Positions 1 through 10,401 of a stretch of DNA of 64,000 bases are shown piece after piece. How positions within the stretch are numbered: position 1 is the first letter of the stretch; each line of letters begins with the position of its first letter. The position numbers and the translations under genes are program-made. Where the stretch lies: NCBI GenBank assembly GCA_015059945.1, contig SUZJ01000002.1:124001-188000 (forward strand), written 5' to 3'. The notes under the pieces were generated by a model that made no database searches, was not told where the DNA came from, and saw nothing but the letters and a program-made list of their open reading frames with translations. The stretch is from Rikenellaceae bacterium (lineage in GTDB: Bacteria > Bacteroidota > Bacteroidia > Bacteroidales > Rikenellaceae).

Positions 1-1573
1 GTCTGTTTTCGAGTGCTCCGAGTGCCCAATCGTAGGCAAAATTACGATAATTTACCATAATTTCATCAAAAGCGGCCTCCAAATCTTCGGCCGAGGCAAT
101 TTTGCCCTCGTCTACTCTCTCCAAAATGGCGTTCATCTGCGCCAGGGGCATAAACTGACCTGCGCAGTCAATCCACTCGCCCCTGCCATCAACTTTGGCC
201 GTACACCCCTGGGCCAGTGCGTGGGCTATGTATTTGTCGGCGGCCGAGCGGTAGAGCTCTGCCCCCTGCCAAGCCGACTTGCGCGTGAGCTTCATACGGC
301 CCCAGTTGATAATCTCGGGGCCATCTTCGGCTATCAAGTTGCCCAATATGTTGAGCGCTTTCAGAAAGCGACTGCCAACGTAGGGGTTGCACTCCTCGAA
401 GTTGATGTTGTCCCTCTTGCTACCCACGCGACGGTCGCGGTTGGCCCACTTGCCCAGGTCGCGCACTGTGCCATAGCTCATCAGGTTGCGCCCAGGCATC
501 AGATACGAGGCCCCCTCTTTGTCTACAAGGTACGAGTAGGGGAAGTCGTCGGTGTCGGCGTGGTTGCGGTGGCGCCCCACGATGACCGTGAAGGCTCCGT
601 TGCGACAGGGCAACATTGTGTAGGCATCGCTGCCGAACTTAACACCCCTGAGGTGTATGCCCTGATGCACCGCACCTGTGCGGAAGAGGTGGTTGCTCTG
701 GTTGGTGCCACTGCCCGCGTTGAAGAACGAGAAGAGGCCCGCAATCAACAGCGACGACGAGTGGTGCGACACCGTAAAGGGGCCCGCAAAGATGCTGCAC
801 GCCTCGCAATTCTCCAGGTGCGAGTTGGCAAACATCAGCGAGTCGGTAGCCGTAAGGTTTTCGATTATAACGCTTTGGCCCACAAAGCAGCGGTGCAACA
901 GCGAGCTATTGTCGATGTGGCTGCCGTCGCAGGCAATGAAGTCGTAGAGTTTGGCATCGATGCCCACCACAGCGGGCGAGGTGGGGGTTGAGAGAATGGT
1001 GCCGTTTGAGAGAATAGAGGCACCCACAACCCTGGCCGACTGGCCTATGCGCACATTGCGCACAATCTTGCAGTCGCTCACCACTGCACCCTCGCCAATG
1101 GTGCCCATATCGGAGCGCACACTCTCGGCATAGCGCAGGGCTATGGCTTCGAGCGCCTCGACAGTCTGGGGCCTGTGGCGGTAGAGAGCGGTGACATAGG
1201 CGGCCTGGGCGGTCAGCTGGTCGTAAATGCTTATGCTGCGGCCACCGTTCTCGTTGATGGTAGCCACCTTTGTGCCGTTGCCAAAAGTAGAGGATGTGTT
1301 GGTTTCGAGCACGCCTACGTTGATAATCTGCGCCTCGTCGAGAATGTTGTAGTTGGCTATGTATGAGCCGATATCTTTGATTGTTACCCCGCGACCTATA
1401 TTCACACGACCTTTGAAGCGGCAACGACAGATGTTGTCGGCCGTAAAGTCGTCAGTAACCTGTATGAGCGACCAATCTTCGGCGCTACAACCGTTGGCTT
1501 CGAGAACATCGATTTCGGCCAGCGAGAGCGCTCTGAGGGTCTTTTTACCTTCTAACTGCATCAAGTGGTTCAT
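1..1573 (-). CDS. DUF4954 family protein (partial, runs off the left edge)
   Basis: Not in the ORF track because it has no stop inside the window, but the minus strand is open from an ATG at 1573 to the edge (about 524 codons). The protein begins MNHLMQLEGKKTLRALS and continues with many short hexapeptide-like turns (for example GRVNIGRGVTIKDIGSYI, GQSARVVGASILSNGTIL), the pattern of a left-handed beta-helix. I recognise it as the Bacteroidota family DUF4954, whose members are usually about 650-700 residues, so the C-terminal part is missing here. The helix suggests a nucleotide-sugar or acyl-transferase-like fold, but no function is established. It is divergent from asnS; the 130-bp gap holds promoter-like sequence. 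The large plus-strand ORF 221-991 is its shadow. Confidence 0.8.
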   Translation of the reverse strand, partial: MNHLMQLEGKKTLRALSLAEIDVLEANGCSAEDWSLIQVTDDFTADNICRCRFKGRVNIGRGVTIKDIGSYIANYNILDEAQIINVGVLETNTSSTFGNGTKVATINENGGRSISIYDQLTAQAAYVTALYRHRPQTVEALEAIALRYAESVRSDMGTIGEGAVVSDCKIVRNVRIGQSARVVGASILSNGTILSTPTSPAVVGIDAKLYDFIACDGSHIDNSSLLHRCFVGQSVIIENLTATDSLMFANSHLENCEACSIFAGPFTVSHHSSSLLIAGLFSFFNAGSGTNQSNHLFRTGAVHQGIHLRGVKFGSDAYTMLPCRNGAFTVIVGRHRNHADTDDFPYSYLVDKEGASYLMPGRNLMSYGTVRDLGKWANRDRRVGSKRDNINFEECNPYVGSRFLKALNILGNLIAEDGPEIINWGRMKLTRKSAWQGAELYRSAADKYIAHALAQGCTAKVDGRGEWIDCAGQFMPLAQMNAILERVDEGKIASAEDLEAAFDEIMVNYRNFAYDWALGALENR

Positions 1574-1666
1574 TTAGTAACCCACAAATGTAGCAAAAAT
1601 TTGGCAAAAGATGCCATTTTTGGTAGTTATTTTACATAGGTGGGCCATATTTCCGAAAAGATTTAA

Positions 1667-1674
1667 TACATTTG
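1667..1674 (+). promoter_or_regulatory. -7 promoter element of asnS
   Basis: TACATTTG matches the Bacteroidota -7 consensus TAnnTTTG exactly and lies 33 bp before the asnS ATG. The expected -33 region is AT-rich but has no clear TTTG. Confidence 0.55.
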
Positions 1675-1706
1675 CACAAATTCTAAAAGTAAGAACGAAT
1701 AAGACT

Positions 1707-3092
<1,386 letters not shown>

Positions 3093-3133
3093 TAGAGTAG
3101 GGCTGCGGAATATAATCAACTTATATGACTTGG

Positions 3134-3160
3134 AGTTGGGCAGGCGTTGTCTGCCCAACT
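3134..3160 (+). terminator. Hairpin downstream of asnS
   Basis: AGTTGGGCAG (3134-3143), a 7-nt loop and CTGCCCAACT form a perfect 10-bp stem 42 bp after the asnS stop. The following T tract is weak (TTGAGTT), so it could be an attenuated terminator or an mRNA 3' stabiliser. Confidence 0.6.
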
Positions 3161-3258
3161 TTGAGTTACTAAAAACTACCCCATAACTAATTATATGATG
3201 AAGAAACTACACAATGAATGTGGTTTTTTATTCGTTTAACATCATTAAATAAGTAGTT

Positions 3259-4686
3259 ATGAGTTCATCATTCAGTCAAAGACAAGTCCTCAAGCTTCAA
3301 CAGAAGCTCTCGCCACAGCAAATCCAGATGATTAAGCTGTTGGAGCTCCCTTCGCTCCAACTCGAACAGCGTATCAAGCAGGAGATAGAGGAAAACCCCG
3401 TGCTCGAAGAGGAGCGCCACGATGAGAGCGGCGAGGAGCAGGAGCCCAAAGAGATTTCGGTCGATGAGTACCTCAAAGAGGACGACACGCCTTACTATAA
3501 ACTCCGCGCCAACAACTACTCCAAAGACGACAAACAGCCCACCGTAACTATGTCGGGCGGCCAGTCATTACAGGAGTTTTTGGAGGAGCAACTGGGCTAT
3601 AAGGAGCTGTCGAACAGAGATTTGGCTGTGGCCAAGTACCTTATTGGCAGCCTCGACGACGACGGCTACCTAAGGCGCGACCTGCTGTCGGTGTCCGATG
3701 ATATTGCTTTCAGTGTGGGGCTCGATATAAGCGTGGCCGAGTTGGAGCGTGTGCTGGCTGTTATACACCAGTTGGAGCCTGCGGGTGTGGGTGCTCGCGA
3801 CTTGCAGGAGTGCTTGGTGCTGCAACTCGATGCTCAGGCCCCTCTGAACGAGAGCCAGCAGCTCGCAAGGCGCATCCTGACCGGCTACTTCGACGACTTT
3901 GCCAAGAAACACTACGACCGCTTGCAGAGCCGCTTGGGGGTAGAGCGCGATGAGTTTGCCGAGGCTATCGAGGAGATTCGCCACCTGTCGCCCAAGCCTG
4001 GCAACCTCTATGGCGACGCGCCCGACGACGCGGCTCCCTACGTGGTGCCCGACTTTGTGCTCGACTACGACGATGGCGAGTTCGACCTGCGACTCAACTC
4101 CTATAACATTCCCGACTTGAAGGTCAATCGCCGCTATATGGATATGATTCGCCAGTCGATGTCAGGTGGCATTACGGGCGAGCAGGACCAAGAGGCCTTG
4201 AAGTTTGTGAAGAGCAAAATCGAGTCGGCCAAGTGGTTTATCTCGGCCATCAAGCAGAGGCACGATACCCTGCTGGGCACGATGACCGAGATTTTTGAGT
4301 ACCAGAGGGAGTACTTTGCCGATGGTGACCCCAAGAAGCTCAAACCAATGATTCTGCGCGACATAGCCGACCGCACGGGACTCGATGTATCGACCATCTC
4401 GAGGGTGGTGAACAGCAAGTATGTGCAGACTCACTTTGGCATAATTCCTTTGAAGAGCTTGTTTTCGGAGGCTATGCAGACCGACAGTGGCGAGGAGGTG
4501 TCGTCGCACCAGATTAAGCAGATACTATCGGACTGCATTGCGGGCGAGGATAAGCAACACCCCCTGACAGATGAGGCGCTGATGGATATACTGAACGACA
4601 AGGGCTTCCACATTGCGCGTCGAACGGTGGCCAAGTACCGCGAGATGCTCAAGATTCCCGTAGCGCGCCTGCGTAGGGAGATTTAA
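3259..4686 (+). CDS. rpoN: RNA polymerase sigma-54 factor
   Basis: Alternative sigma factor directing RNA polymerase to -24/-12 promoters, which need an AAA+ enhancer-binding protein to open. All family parts are visible: glutamine/leucine-rich region I (LKLQQKLSPQQIQMIKLLELP, residues 10-31), an acidic stretch (EEERHDESGEEQEPKE), the core-binding domain in the middle, the helix-turn-helix region (MILRDIADRTGLDVSTISRVV), and a C-terminal RpoN box, ARRTVAKYREML. At 475 residues it is of normal length. No enhancer-binding protein and no convincing -24/-12 site is seen in this window, so its regulon lies elsewhere. The next gene starts 5 bp after its stop and is probably co-transcribed. Confidence 0.97.
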   Translation: MSSSFSQRQVLKLQQKLSPQQIQMIKLLELPSLQLEQRIKQEIEENPVLEEERHDESGEEQEPKEISVDEYLKEDDTPYYKLRANNYSKDDKQPTVTMSGGQSLQEFLEEQLGYKELSNRDLAVAKYLIGSLDDDGYLRRDLLSVSDDIAFSVGLDISVAELERVLAVIHQLEPAGVGARDLQECLVLQLDAQAPLNESQQLARRILTGYFDDFAKKHYDRLQSRLGVERDEFAEAIEEIRHLSPKPGNLYGDAPDDAAPYVVPDFVLDYDDGEFDLRLNSYNIPDLKVNRRYMDMIRQSMSGGITGEQDQEALKFVKSKIESAKWFISAIKQRHDTLLGTMTEIFEYQREYFADGDPKKLKPMILRDIADRTGLDVSTISRVVNSKYVQTHFGIIPLKSLFSEAMQTDSGEEVSSHQIKQILSDCIAGEDKQHPLTDEALMDILNDKGFHIARRTVAKYREMLKIPVARLRREI

Positions 4687-4691
4687 TCGCT

Positions 4692-5345
4692 ATGAATACC
4701 TACCAATCGACAACTCGAACTAAACCTACTGCGTGGCACCTCATATCGCTGCTCTTCCACCCACTGGCTATGCCTCTGTGGGCGGTGGTGTTGGTGGTGC
4801 TGTGTAATGCTACGTCGGTACGCTATGTTGCCGAGCTGAAACCCTTTGTGATTTGGTCGGTGGCGGGTATGACTCTGGCCACACCGCTCTTGTTTTGGAC
4901 GGTGCTGCGAGGTTTTGGCATTGTGGGGCAGGGGAGTAGAAGTGGCCCGCTGGGCGAGAATGTGCGCCGCCAGAGGGTGCTGATGCTTGTGGCTACGGAG
5001 CTCTGCCTTGTTGGGTGCGGAGCGGTCTTTGCCAAGTTTATGATGCTCTTTGTGGTGCGCAAGGTGCTCTATACGGCAGCCGTTGTTGCGCTGGTGCTGA
5101 TGATTATGGAGTACCTGTGGCCACTGAACTATCACCTTGTGGCTGTGGGTGCGCTGCTGGCGGTGGAGTGGGTACTGCTCTATGTGGGCAATGTGGCTCT
5201 GCTGTGGCCCTTTGTGGCGACCATTGTGGTGGCAGGAGTGCTGTGGAGCGCCCAACTGCATCTGTCAAAACTGCCGCCCAAGCAAATATGTTGGAGCCTG
5301 CCGTTGGGCTTGGCCGTAGGAATGGTTACGTTTATGCTGCTATAA
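4692..5345 (+). CDS. Multi-pass membrane protein of unknown function
   Basis: A 217-residue, very hydrophobic protein with about six predicted membrane helices (for example LAMPLWAVVLVVLCNAT near residue 25 and VLYTAAVVALVLMIMEYLWPL near residue 125). It starts only 5 bp after the rpoN stop, so it is very likely translated from the same mRNA. An N-terminal LLFHPLAMPLW motif recalls small Bacteroidota membrane proteins found beside rpoN and sometimes grouped near the PAP2 phosphatases, but I do not see the phosphatase motifs (KX6RP, SGH, SRX5HX3D), so I would not call it an enzyme. A strong terminator follows immediately. Confidence 0.7.
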   Translation: MNTYQSTTRTKPTAWHLISLLFHPLAMPLWAVVLVVLCNATSVRYVAELKPFVIWSVAGMTLATPLLFWTVLRGFGIVGQGSRSGPLGENVRRQRVLMLVATELCLVGCGAVFAKFMMLFVVRKVLYTAAVVALVLMIMEYLWPLNYHLVAVGALLAVEWVLLYVGNVALLWPFVATIVVAGVLWSAQLHLSKLPPKQICWSLPLGLAVGMVTFMLL

Positions 5346-5385
5346 ACGAAAAAAGGGTTGCACTCGTGCAACCCTTTTTTCGTTT
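5344..5385. terminator. Bidirectional terminator between convergent genes
   Basis: A perfect 20-bp inverted repeat (AAACGAAAAAAGGGTTGCAC and its complement) with a T tract on both strands. It sits between the rpoN operon (plus) and the GH43 gene (minus) and should stop transcription from both sides. Confidence 0.93.
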
Positions 5386-5395
5386 CTTAATCTTA

Positions 5396-6991
5396 TTACT
5401 TAACTCTCACCCAGTCGACATCCATCCAACCGCCATCGTTGGTTTTGCCGCTCGTTACGGCAAACAGGCCAAACTTGGCGCCAATCCACTTGCCCTCTTT
5501 GGCCTTGAATGGCTTACCTATGGGGCGGAATTTGCGCCCGTCGGTCGAGTAGGCAAAGCGGCACATTGCCCCCTCGCTAACCTCTATGCGCAGGTACAAC
5601 TGGTTGTCCTCGTTCCACAGCACCTGCTCAACCACCTCCTCGGCCTTGCCCTTGTCGGCGCCGTAGCAGACACTCTGCTGCAAGTAGGTGTTGGTGCCGT
5701 CGTAGTAGAATGCCAACGTGGCAATATCCCTGCCGTGAATGGTCACTCCTGCGCGGTCGCCCGCCACTCCGCCATAGAAGTCGCACTTGGCCGTAATGGT
5801 CTGGGCTGGGGCTGTGAGCTTTTGGGCCAGAATGTTTCTGGCCTCCCACAGCGAGGTGTAGGGCTGGCAGTAGAACCTGCGATAGCCCTCGGGCGAGTGC
5901 ATTGTCCAATCCCTCTGGGGGTTGCCAAACCACTGCCATTGCAACCCTATGACGGCCGAGTCGAACTCATCGCCCTCGGCAGGGGTAGTTATGGGCATAG
6001 GCTTGTTGGTGTGGGGCTTGCGGTAGGTCGTTACGGGCTCGCCAATGCCGTCGCCATTGGTGTCGATGCCCATTGTGCACCACCCATCGGCTGTCCACTC
6101 CATAGGTTGCAGATGTACCACTCGGCCATAGGCGTAGCGGTCCTCGAAGTGGATAAACCAGCTATCGCCCGCGGTGTCGGTTACCCATCCGCCCTGGTGA
6201 GGGCCGTGAATGTCGCTATCGCCTTGGTGTAGCACCTTGCGCCACTCGTATTGGCCCAACGGCTCGCGCGAGCGCATAACCAGCTGCCACCCCTCCTTAA
6301 CTCCACCTGCGGGGGCAAAGATGTAGTACCACTCGCCACGCTTGTAGAACTTGGGCCCCTCGATTGTGGGGTTGGCGGCGTGGCCGTCGTGTATGAGTAC
6401 CTCGGGGCCAATCAGTCGCTTACCATCGGCCGACATTTCGCTTGCCGAGAGTATGCTCTTGAATCCGGCCCTCGAACCTGCCCAACTGTGTACCAAGTAG
6501 GCCCTGCCGTCATCATCCCAGAGTGGGCAGGGGTCAATCATTCCCACTCCTGCCTCGACCAAGTGGGGCTCGCTCCAAGTGCCGCGCGGATTGTCGGTGC
6601 TGACCATATAGATGCCCACATCGGGGTCGCCCCAGTAGATGTAGTAGAGGCCGTTGTGATAGCGAATCGCGGGGGCCCACACACCGTTGCCGTGCTGCTC
6701 CTGAATGGCGTTGGGGCGATAGCTATCCACAGCACCCACCAACTGCCAGTTTACCAGGTCGGTAGAGTGGAGAATTTGGAGTGCGGGCAGACAGTCGAAC
6801 GACGACGAGGTCATCCAGTAGTCGTCGCCCACGCGGATAACATCGGGGTCGGAGTAGTCGGCGTGGAGTATGGGGTTGCGGTAGGTGCCGTCACCCTGAT
6901 CGGCCACCCACACTCGGCTTACGCCCTGTGCCGATAGGGTAGTGACAGCTGCCACCACCACTGCGGCAAATATGGTCGCTAATCGCTTCAT
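5396..6991 (-). CDS. Glycoside hydrolase family 43 enzyme
   Basis: Secreted or periplasmic glycosidase of 531 residues with an N-terminal signal peptide (MKRLATIFAAVVVAAVTTLSAQ). The five-bladed propeller spans about residues 35-330. The GH43 catalytic triad is visible: Asp48 in YSDPDVIR (general base), Asp153 in GMIDPCPLWDD (pKa modulator) and Glu211 in TIEGPKFYK (acid). The C-terminal 200 residues form a concanavalin-like beta-sandwich often seen in beta-xylosidase/arabinofuranosidase subfamilies such as GH43_12. The context points to trimming arabinose or xylose side chains from pectin; the exact specificity cannot be read. It is the last gene of the pectin block, separated from uxaA by 272 bp of repeats, so it may have its own promoter. 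Confidence 0.9.
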   Translation of the reverse strand: MKRLATIFAAVVVAAVTTLSAQGVSRVWVADQGDGTYRNPILHADYSDPDVIRVGDDYWMTSSSFDCLPALQILHSTDLVNWQLVGAVDSYRPNAIQEQHGNGVWAPAIRYHNGLYYIYWGDPDVGIYMVSTDNPRGTWSEPHLVEAGVGMIDPCPLWDDDGRAYLVHSWAGSRAGFKSILSASEMSADGKRLIGPEVLIHDGHAANPTIEGPKFYKRGEWYYIFAPAGGVKEGWQLVMRSREPLGQYEWRKVLHQGDSDIHGPHQGGWVTDTAGDSWFIHFEDRYAYGRVVHLQPMEWTADGWCTMGIDTNGDGIGEPVTTYRKPHTNKPMPITTPAEGDEFDSAVIGLQWQWFGNPQRDWTMHSPEGYRRFYCQPYTSLWEARNILAQKLTAPAQTITAKCDFYGGVAGDRAGVTIHGRDIATLAFYYDGTNTYLQQSVCYGADKGKAEEVVEQVLWNEDNQLYLRIEVSEGAMCRFAYSTDGRKFRPIGKPFKAKEGKWIGAKFGLFAVTSGKTNDGGWMDVDWVRVK

Positions 6992-7004
6992 AGTTCTTTT
7001 TTTT

Positions 7005-7046
7005 GTCTAACGTCTAACGTCGAGAGTCCTAAGTCGTTAAGGGCTG
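7005..7046. repeat. Composite tandem array: 7-bp units then 9-bp units
   Basis: GTCTAAC GTCTAAC GTC (period 7) is followed by CTAAGTCGTTAAGGGCT (period-9 type). Nearly the same composite occurs at 61601-61640, upstream of the pyrD-like gene. It lies 13 bp before the GH43 start codon. Confidence 0.75.
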
Positions 7047-7047
7047 T

Positions 7048-7247
7048 AATGATTTACACACGCCCCCGCCTTGCGGGCACCCCCTCTGCGCGAGGACGCG
7101 CAGACAATTTCGACCACCCCTCCGACTGCTTGGGCAGTCACCTCCCCTTTCGTAGGGGAGATTGAGGTGGGGCTTGGCGAGGTTGTACAATTCCTTTTAC
7201 AGACCTCTCCGCCCTTCGGGCACCCCCTCTAACTTAGAGGGGGATTT
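7048..7247. repeat. GC-rich palindromic intergenic elements (two or more copies)
   Basis: Between GH43 and uxaA is a run of C/G-rich inverted repeats: CCGCCTTGCGGGC, CTCCCCTTTCGTAGGGGAG, CCGCCCTTCGGGC and CCCCCTCTAACTTAGAGGGGG. The order (G-clamp hairpin, then CACCCCCTCT, then palindrome) is shared with 40690-40835. This looks like a REP-type dispersed element; no coding capacity. A short TCAATTTTCAACTTTT stretch of the 7-bp family joins it to the uxaA stop codon (7250-7264). Confidence 0.7.
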
Positions 7248-7263
7248 TTTCAATTTTCAACTT

Positions 7264-8751
7264 TTACAGCGTAACACCGGTTTTGAATATCGCAACCTCT
7301 TTGAAGCCAATCTCTTCGTGTTTCAGCTTGGCGCCACTAGCTGTGTCGAGCACCTTGTCTACAAAGCGTGCCAACAGAGCCTCGGGCTCCTCGTCCTCCA
7401 CCAGAGTACCTGCATTGAAGTCGATCCAGCCGTTCTTGAACTCATAGAGCTTGGTATTGGTCGAAATCTTCATTGTGGGCACAAAGCTGCCAAAAGGAGT
7501 GCCTCGGCCGGTGGTGAAGAGCACCATCTGACAGCCACTCAGAGCCAGTGCCGACGATGCTACCAAGTCGTTACCGGGTGCTTGCAGCAGGTTGAGTCCC
7601 CTGCGCACTACGGGCTGGGTGTAGTCCAAAACGTCTACCACTGTGCCCGCTCCGCCCTTCTGAACACAGCCGAGCGACTTCTCTTCGAGGGTGGTGATGC
7701 CGCCCTTCTTGTTGCCCGGCGAGGGGTTCTCGTAGATGGGCTGGTTGTAGCTCTTGAAGTAGTCCTTGAAGTTGTTGATAAGCAGCACGGTGTTGTCAAA
7801 AATACCCTTGTTCTCGGCCCTATCCATCAGTATAGTCTCTGCACCAAACATCTCGGGCACCTCGGTCAGTATCGTTGTACCGCCCTGAGCAATGAGCCAG
7901 TCGGAGAAGAGGCCTACCAGAGGGTTGGCCGTAATGCCCGAAAAGCCGTCGCTGCCACCACATTTAAGACCAATTTTTAGCTTTGACAGGGGCTGTGGAG
8001 TGCGCTTGTCGCTACGGGTAATCTCTACCAGCTCGCGACAAACCTTTACACCCTCTTCAATCTCATCTTCGACCTCCTGAGCGATGATAAACCTCACCCT
8101 CTGGTCGTCCCAGGTGCCAATCTCTTGCTTGAACTCGGCCACCTGATTGTTCTCGCAACCCAGACCGAGCACCAATACGGCACCTGCGTTGGGGTGCTTG
8201 ACCATTGCTGCCAGAGCCTTGCGGGTGTTGGCGTGGTCGCCACCCAGCTGCGAGCATCCGTAGGGGTGGGTGTATACCCTCACATCGTCCAAGTGAGAGC
8301 AGTCCTCCTCGGCCCTGATGCGCTTGGCAATAGCCTCGGCCTGACCATTCACGCAACCTACAGTGGGGATAATCCACAACTCGTTGCGTATGCCCATATC
8401 TCCATTCTTGCGCTCGTAGCCCATCACCTTGCGCTCGTCGGCAGGGTAGGCTTTGGGGGCAATCTTGGGGGCGTAGGTGTACTCCAAGTTGTCGTGCAGG
8501 TTGGTCTTGATGTTGTGGCTGTGAATCCACGCTCCCTCGGCAATAGGCTCGGTGGCGTGGCCAATGGGGTAGCCATACTTAATCACGTTGTCGCCCTGGG
8601 CAATAGGGTGGAGAGCCACCTTGTGCCCTTTGGCAATATCCTCTACGAGGGTTACGGTGCGACCACCCACCTCGATAGCCGTACCTTTGGGCAGGTCTAC
8701 CAGCGCGATGGCCACATCGTCGGCCTCGTTAATCCTCAAATATGTTTTCAT
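7264..8751 (-). CDS. uxaA: Altronate dehydratase
   Basis: Dehydrates D-altronate to 2-keto-3-deoxy-D-gluconate, the last of the three Uxa steps of galacturonate breakdown, in the cytoplasm. At 495 residues it has the full length of the family: an N-terminal SAF domain (about residues 1-90, with GAWIHSHNIKTNL) and the large iron-dependent UxaA domain (YERKNGDMGIRNELWIIPTVGCVN onward; later GLKCGGSDGFSGITANP). The start codon is 2 bp after the uxaB stop, so the two are translationally linked. With uxaC upstream it completes the galacturonate isomerase pathway beside the pectin-degrading genes. Confidence 0.96.
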   Translation of the reverse strand: MKTYLRINEADDVAIALVDLPKGTAIEVGGRTVTLVEDIAKGHKVALHPIAQGDNVIKYGYPIGHATEPIAEGAWIHSHNIKTNLHDNLEYTYAPKIAPKAYPADERKVMGYERKNGDMGIRNELWIIPTVGCVNGQAEAIAKRIRAEEDCSHLDDVRVYTHPYGCSQLGGDHANTRKALAAMVKHPNAGAVLVLGLGCENNQVAEFKQEIGTWDDQRVRFIIAQEVEDEIEEGVKVCRELVEITRSDKRTPQPLSKLKIGLKCGGSDGFSGITANPLVGLFSDWLIAQGGTTILTEVPEMFGAETILMDRAENKGIFDNTVLLINNFKDYFKSYNQPIYENPSPGNKKGGITTLEEKSLGCVQKGGAGTVVDVLDYTQPVVRRGLNLLQAPGNDLVASSALALSGCQMVLFTTGRGTPFGSFVPTMKISTNTKLYEFKNGWIDFNAGTLVEDEEPEALLARFVDKVLDTASGAKLKHEEIGFKEVAIFKTGVTL

Positions 8752-8753
8752 AC

Positions 8754-10193
8754 CTAAATCATTTTTTTAAGAGCGGCAGCCATACCCTCGGCCAAGATAG
8801 CCTTAACATAGCCTGCGGCCTTCTCTACAAATGGAGCAACCTCGGTCAGGTCTACGGTCCAGATGTTGCGGTTCTCTACGATGGCCTTGATGGTTGCGTC
8901 GATGTCGTCGTTGTTCCACACCTTGCGGATAAACTCAACGTGCTCGGCGGTGTCATCGGGGCAGAAATCTACCTGACCGCTGTAAAGCACCATCAGTGCA
9001 GCAAAGGTGAACATCTCTTTCTCGGCCACCTTGCCAGCCTTGTTCCAGTTGTCCAGTACGGTGGGGAAGTTGCGAGTCTCCCACTTGCTGAGCGAGTTGA
9101 GCGAGATGGTCTTGAGCATGTGGCGGATGTAGGGGTTGTAGAAACGCTCCAAGATACCTGCGGCAAACTCTTTCAGCTCGGCCTGGTCCTCCTCAATCAT
9201 AGGGATAACCTCCTCCTCGACCATAGTGTTCACGAATTTCTCCAAGTCGGGGGTGTTGAATGCGTCCATAACGGTCTCGCAACCGAGCTGCAAACCGATG
9301 GGCACCATACCTGTATGCGAGCCGTTCAGAATACGTACCTTCTTGTCCCTGAACTGCTTGATGGTGGGCATAAAGATAACGTGCAGACCAGCCTTGTCGA
9401 GTGGCAGACGGCGCTGTACCTCCTGGTAGCCTGGGCCACCAATAGCCCACAGGTGGTAGAACTCGGCCTTCACAACCAGGTTGTCGTCAAAGCCCAACTC
9501 GGCCTTAATCTCGTCGATATTCTCGCGGGGGAAGCCGGGAACGATGCGGTCTACCAGAGTATCGCAGAAGTGGCAGTGATTCTCTACCCAAGCGATAAAG
9601 TCCTCACCCAGCTTGTTGTACTCGGCGTGACGCAATACATACTCCCTCAGGGTTGAGCCGTTGTTCTCAATCAGCTCGCAGCAGATGATGCAGAGGCCCT
9701 TGGTGGGGTCGCCGCCAAAGTGTTTGAAACGCTTGTAGAGCAGGGCGGTCATCTTTGCAGGGTAGCTCTTTGGGGGTAGAGCCCACAGGTCGTCGCCCTC
9801 TTCGTAGCGGATGCCAGCCTCGGTGGTGTTTGATACGGTAGCCTCCAGGTCGGACGAGAGGAAAATCTGCTCGTATGCGGCATAGTCCTCATAGGGGTTT
9901 ATGGCGCACTGAACGCTCTTTACAAGGCGAACATCCTTCACGGGCTTTTTGTCCTTTACGCCCTCCAAGTAGACGTGGTACAAGCAGTCTTGCTGCTCCA
10001 ACATACCGGCCATACCCTTGTCGATGGGCTGTACGATAGCCACACCGTGGTTCATAATGCCTGCCTCGTTGGCCTTGTCAATCTGCCAGTCTACGAATGC
10101 GCGCAGAAAGTTACCTTCGCCAAATTGCAGAATCTTAATGGGCAGGATAGGTTTTTCTACATTCTGTTTATTGAGTGATTTAAGAGTTGCCAT
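8754..10193 (-). CDS. uxaB: Tagaturonate reductase (altronate oxidoreductase)
   Basis: Reduces D-tagaturonate to D-altronate with NADH, the second Uxa step. The 479-residue protein belongs to the polyol-specific long-chain dehydrogenase family: N-terminal Rossmann part with KILQFGEGNFLRAFVDWQID near residue 20, and a helical C-terminal domain with the conserved KVRILNGSHTGMVPIG (lysine, asparagine and histidine of the active site). The match to UxaB rather than mannitol dehydrogenase or fructuronate reductase (UxuB) rests on the FGEGNFLRAF start and on its neighbours uxaA and uxaC. A 208-bp gap carrying a palindromic element separates it from uxaC. Confidence 0.95.
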   Translation of the reverse strand: MATLKSLNKQNVEKPILPIKILQFGEGNFLRAFVDWQIDKANEAGIMNHGVAIVQPIDKGMAGMLEQQDCLYHVYLEGVKDKKPVKDVRLVKSVQCAINPYEDYAAYEQIFLSSDLEATVSNTTEAGIRYEEGDDLWALPPKSYPAKMTALLYKRFKHFGGDPTKGLCIICCELIENNGSTLREYVLRHAEYNKLGEDFIAWVENHCHFCDTLVDRIVPGFPRENIDEIKAELGFDDNLVVKAEFYHLWAIGGPGYQEVQRRLPLDKAGLHVIFMPTIKQFRDKKVRILNGSHTGMVPIGLQLGCETVMDAFNTPDLEKFVNTMVEEEVIPMIEEDQAELKEFAAGILERFYNPYIRHMLKTISLNSLSKWETRNFPTVLDNWNKAGKVAEKEMFTFAALMVLYSGQVDFCPDDTAEHVEFIRKVWNNDDIDATIKAIVENRNIWTVDLTEVAPFVEKAAGYVKAILAEGMAAALKKMI

Positions 10194-10267
10194 AGTCGTA
10201 TAAAATTTTAGTTAGTTTAATGTACTTAGCGGAAAATGCTTATTCTTCCCAGCTTATTTTAATAAGT

Positions 10268-10350
10268 TTTCACATTCCCCCTAAATCCCCCTTTGACAAA
10301 AGTGGACTTGGTCAAAGAGCCAGCTGGCTCTTTGAGGGGTGGTGCTGTCT
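10268..10350. repeat. Palindromic intergenic element between uxaC and uxaB
   Basis: Contains CCCCCTAAATCCCCC, then a perfect 22-bp palindrome at 10313-10334 (half-site CAAAGAGCCAG), then GAGGGGTGGTG. The flanking C/G runs relate it loosely to the elements at 7048-7247 and 40690-40835. Because it sits inside the uxaCBA transcript it could act as a processing or attenuation hairpin. Confidence 0.6.
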
Positions 10351-10401
10351 AACGTAGGTTGGTTGGGGTTATAAAACTACTGTTAAACGTGTGCGTTATG
10401 A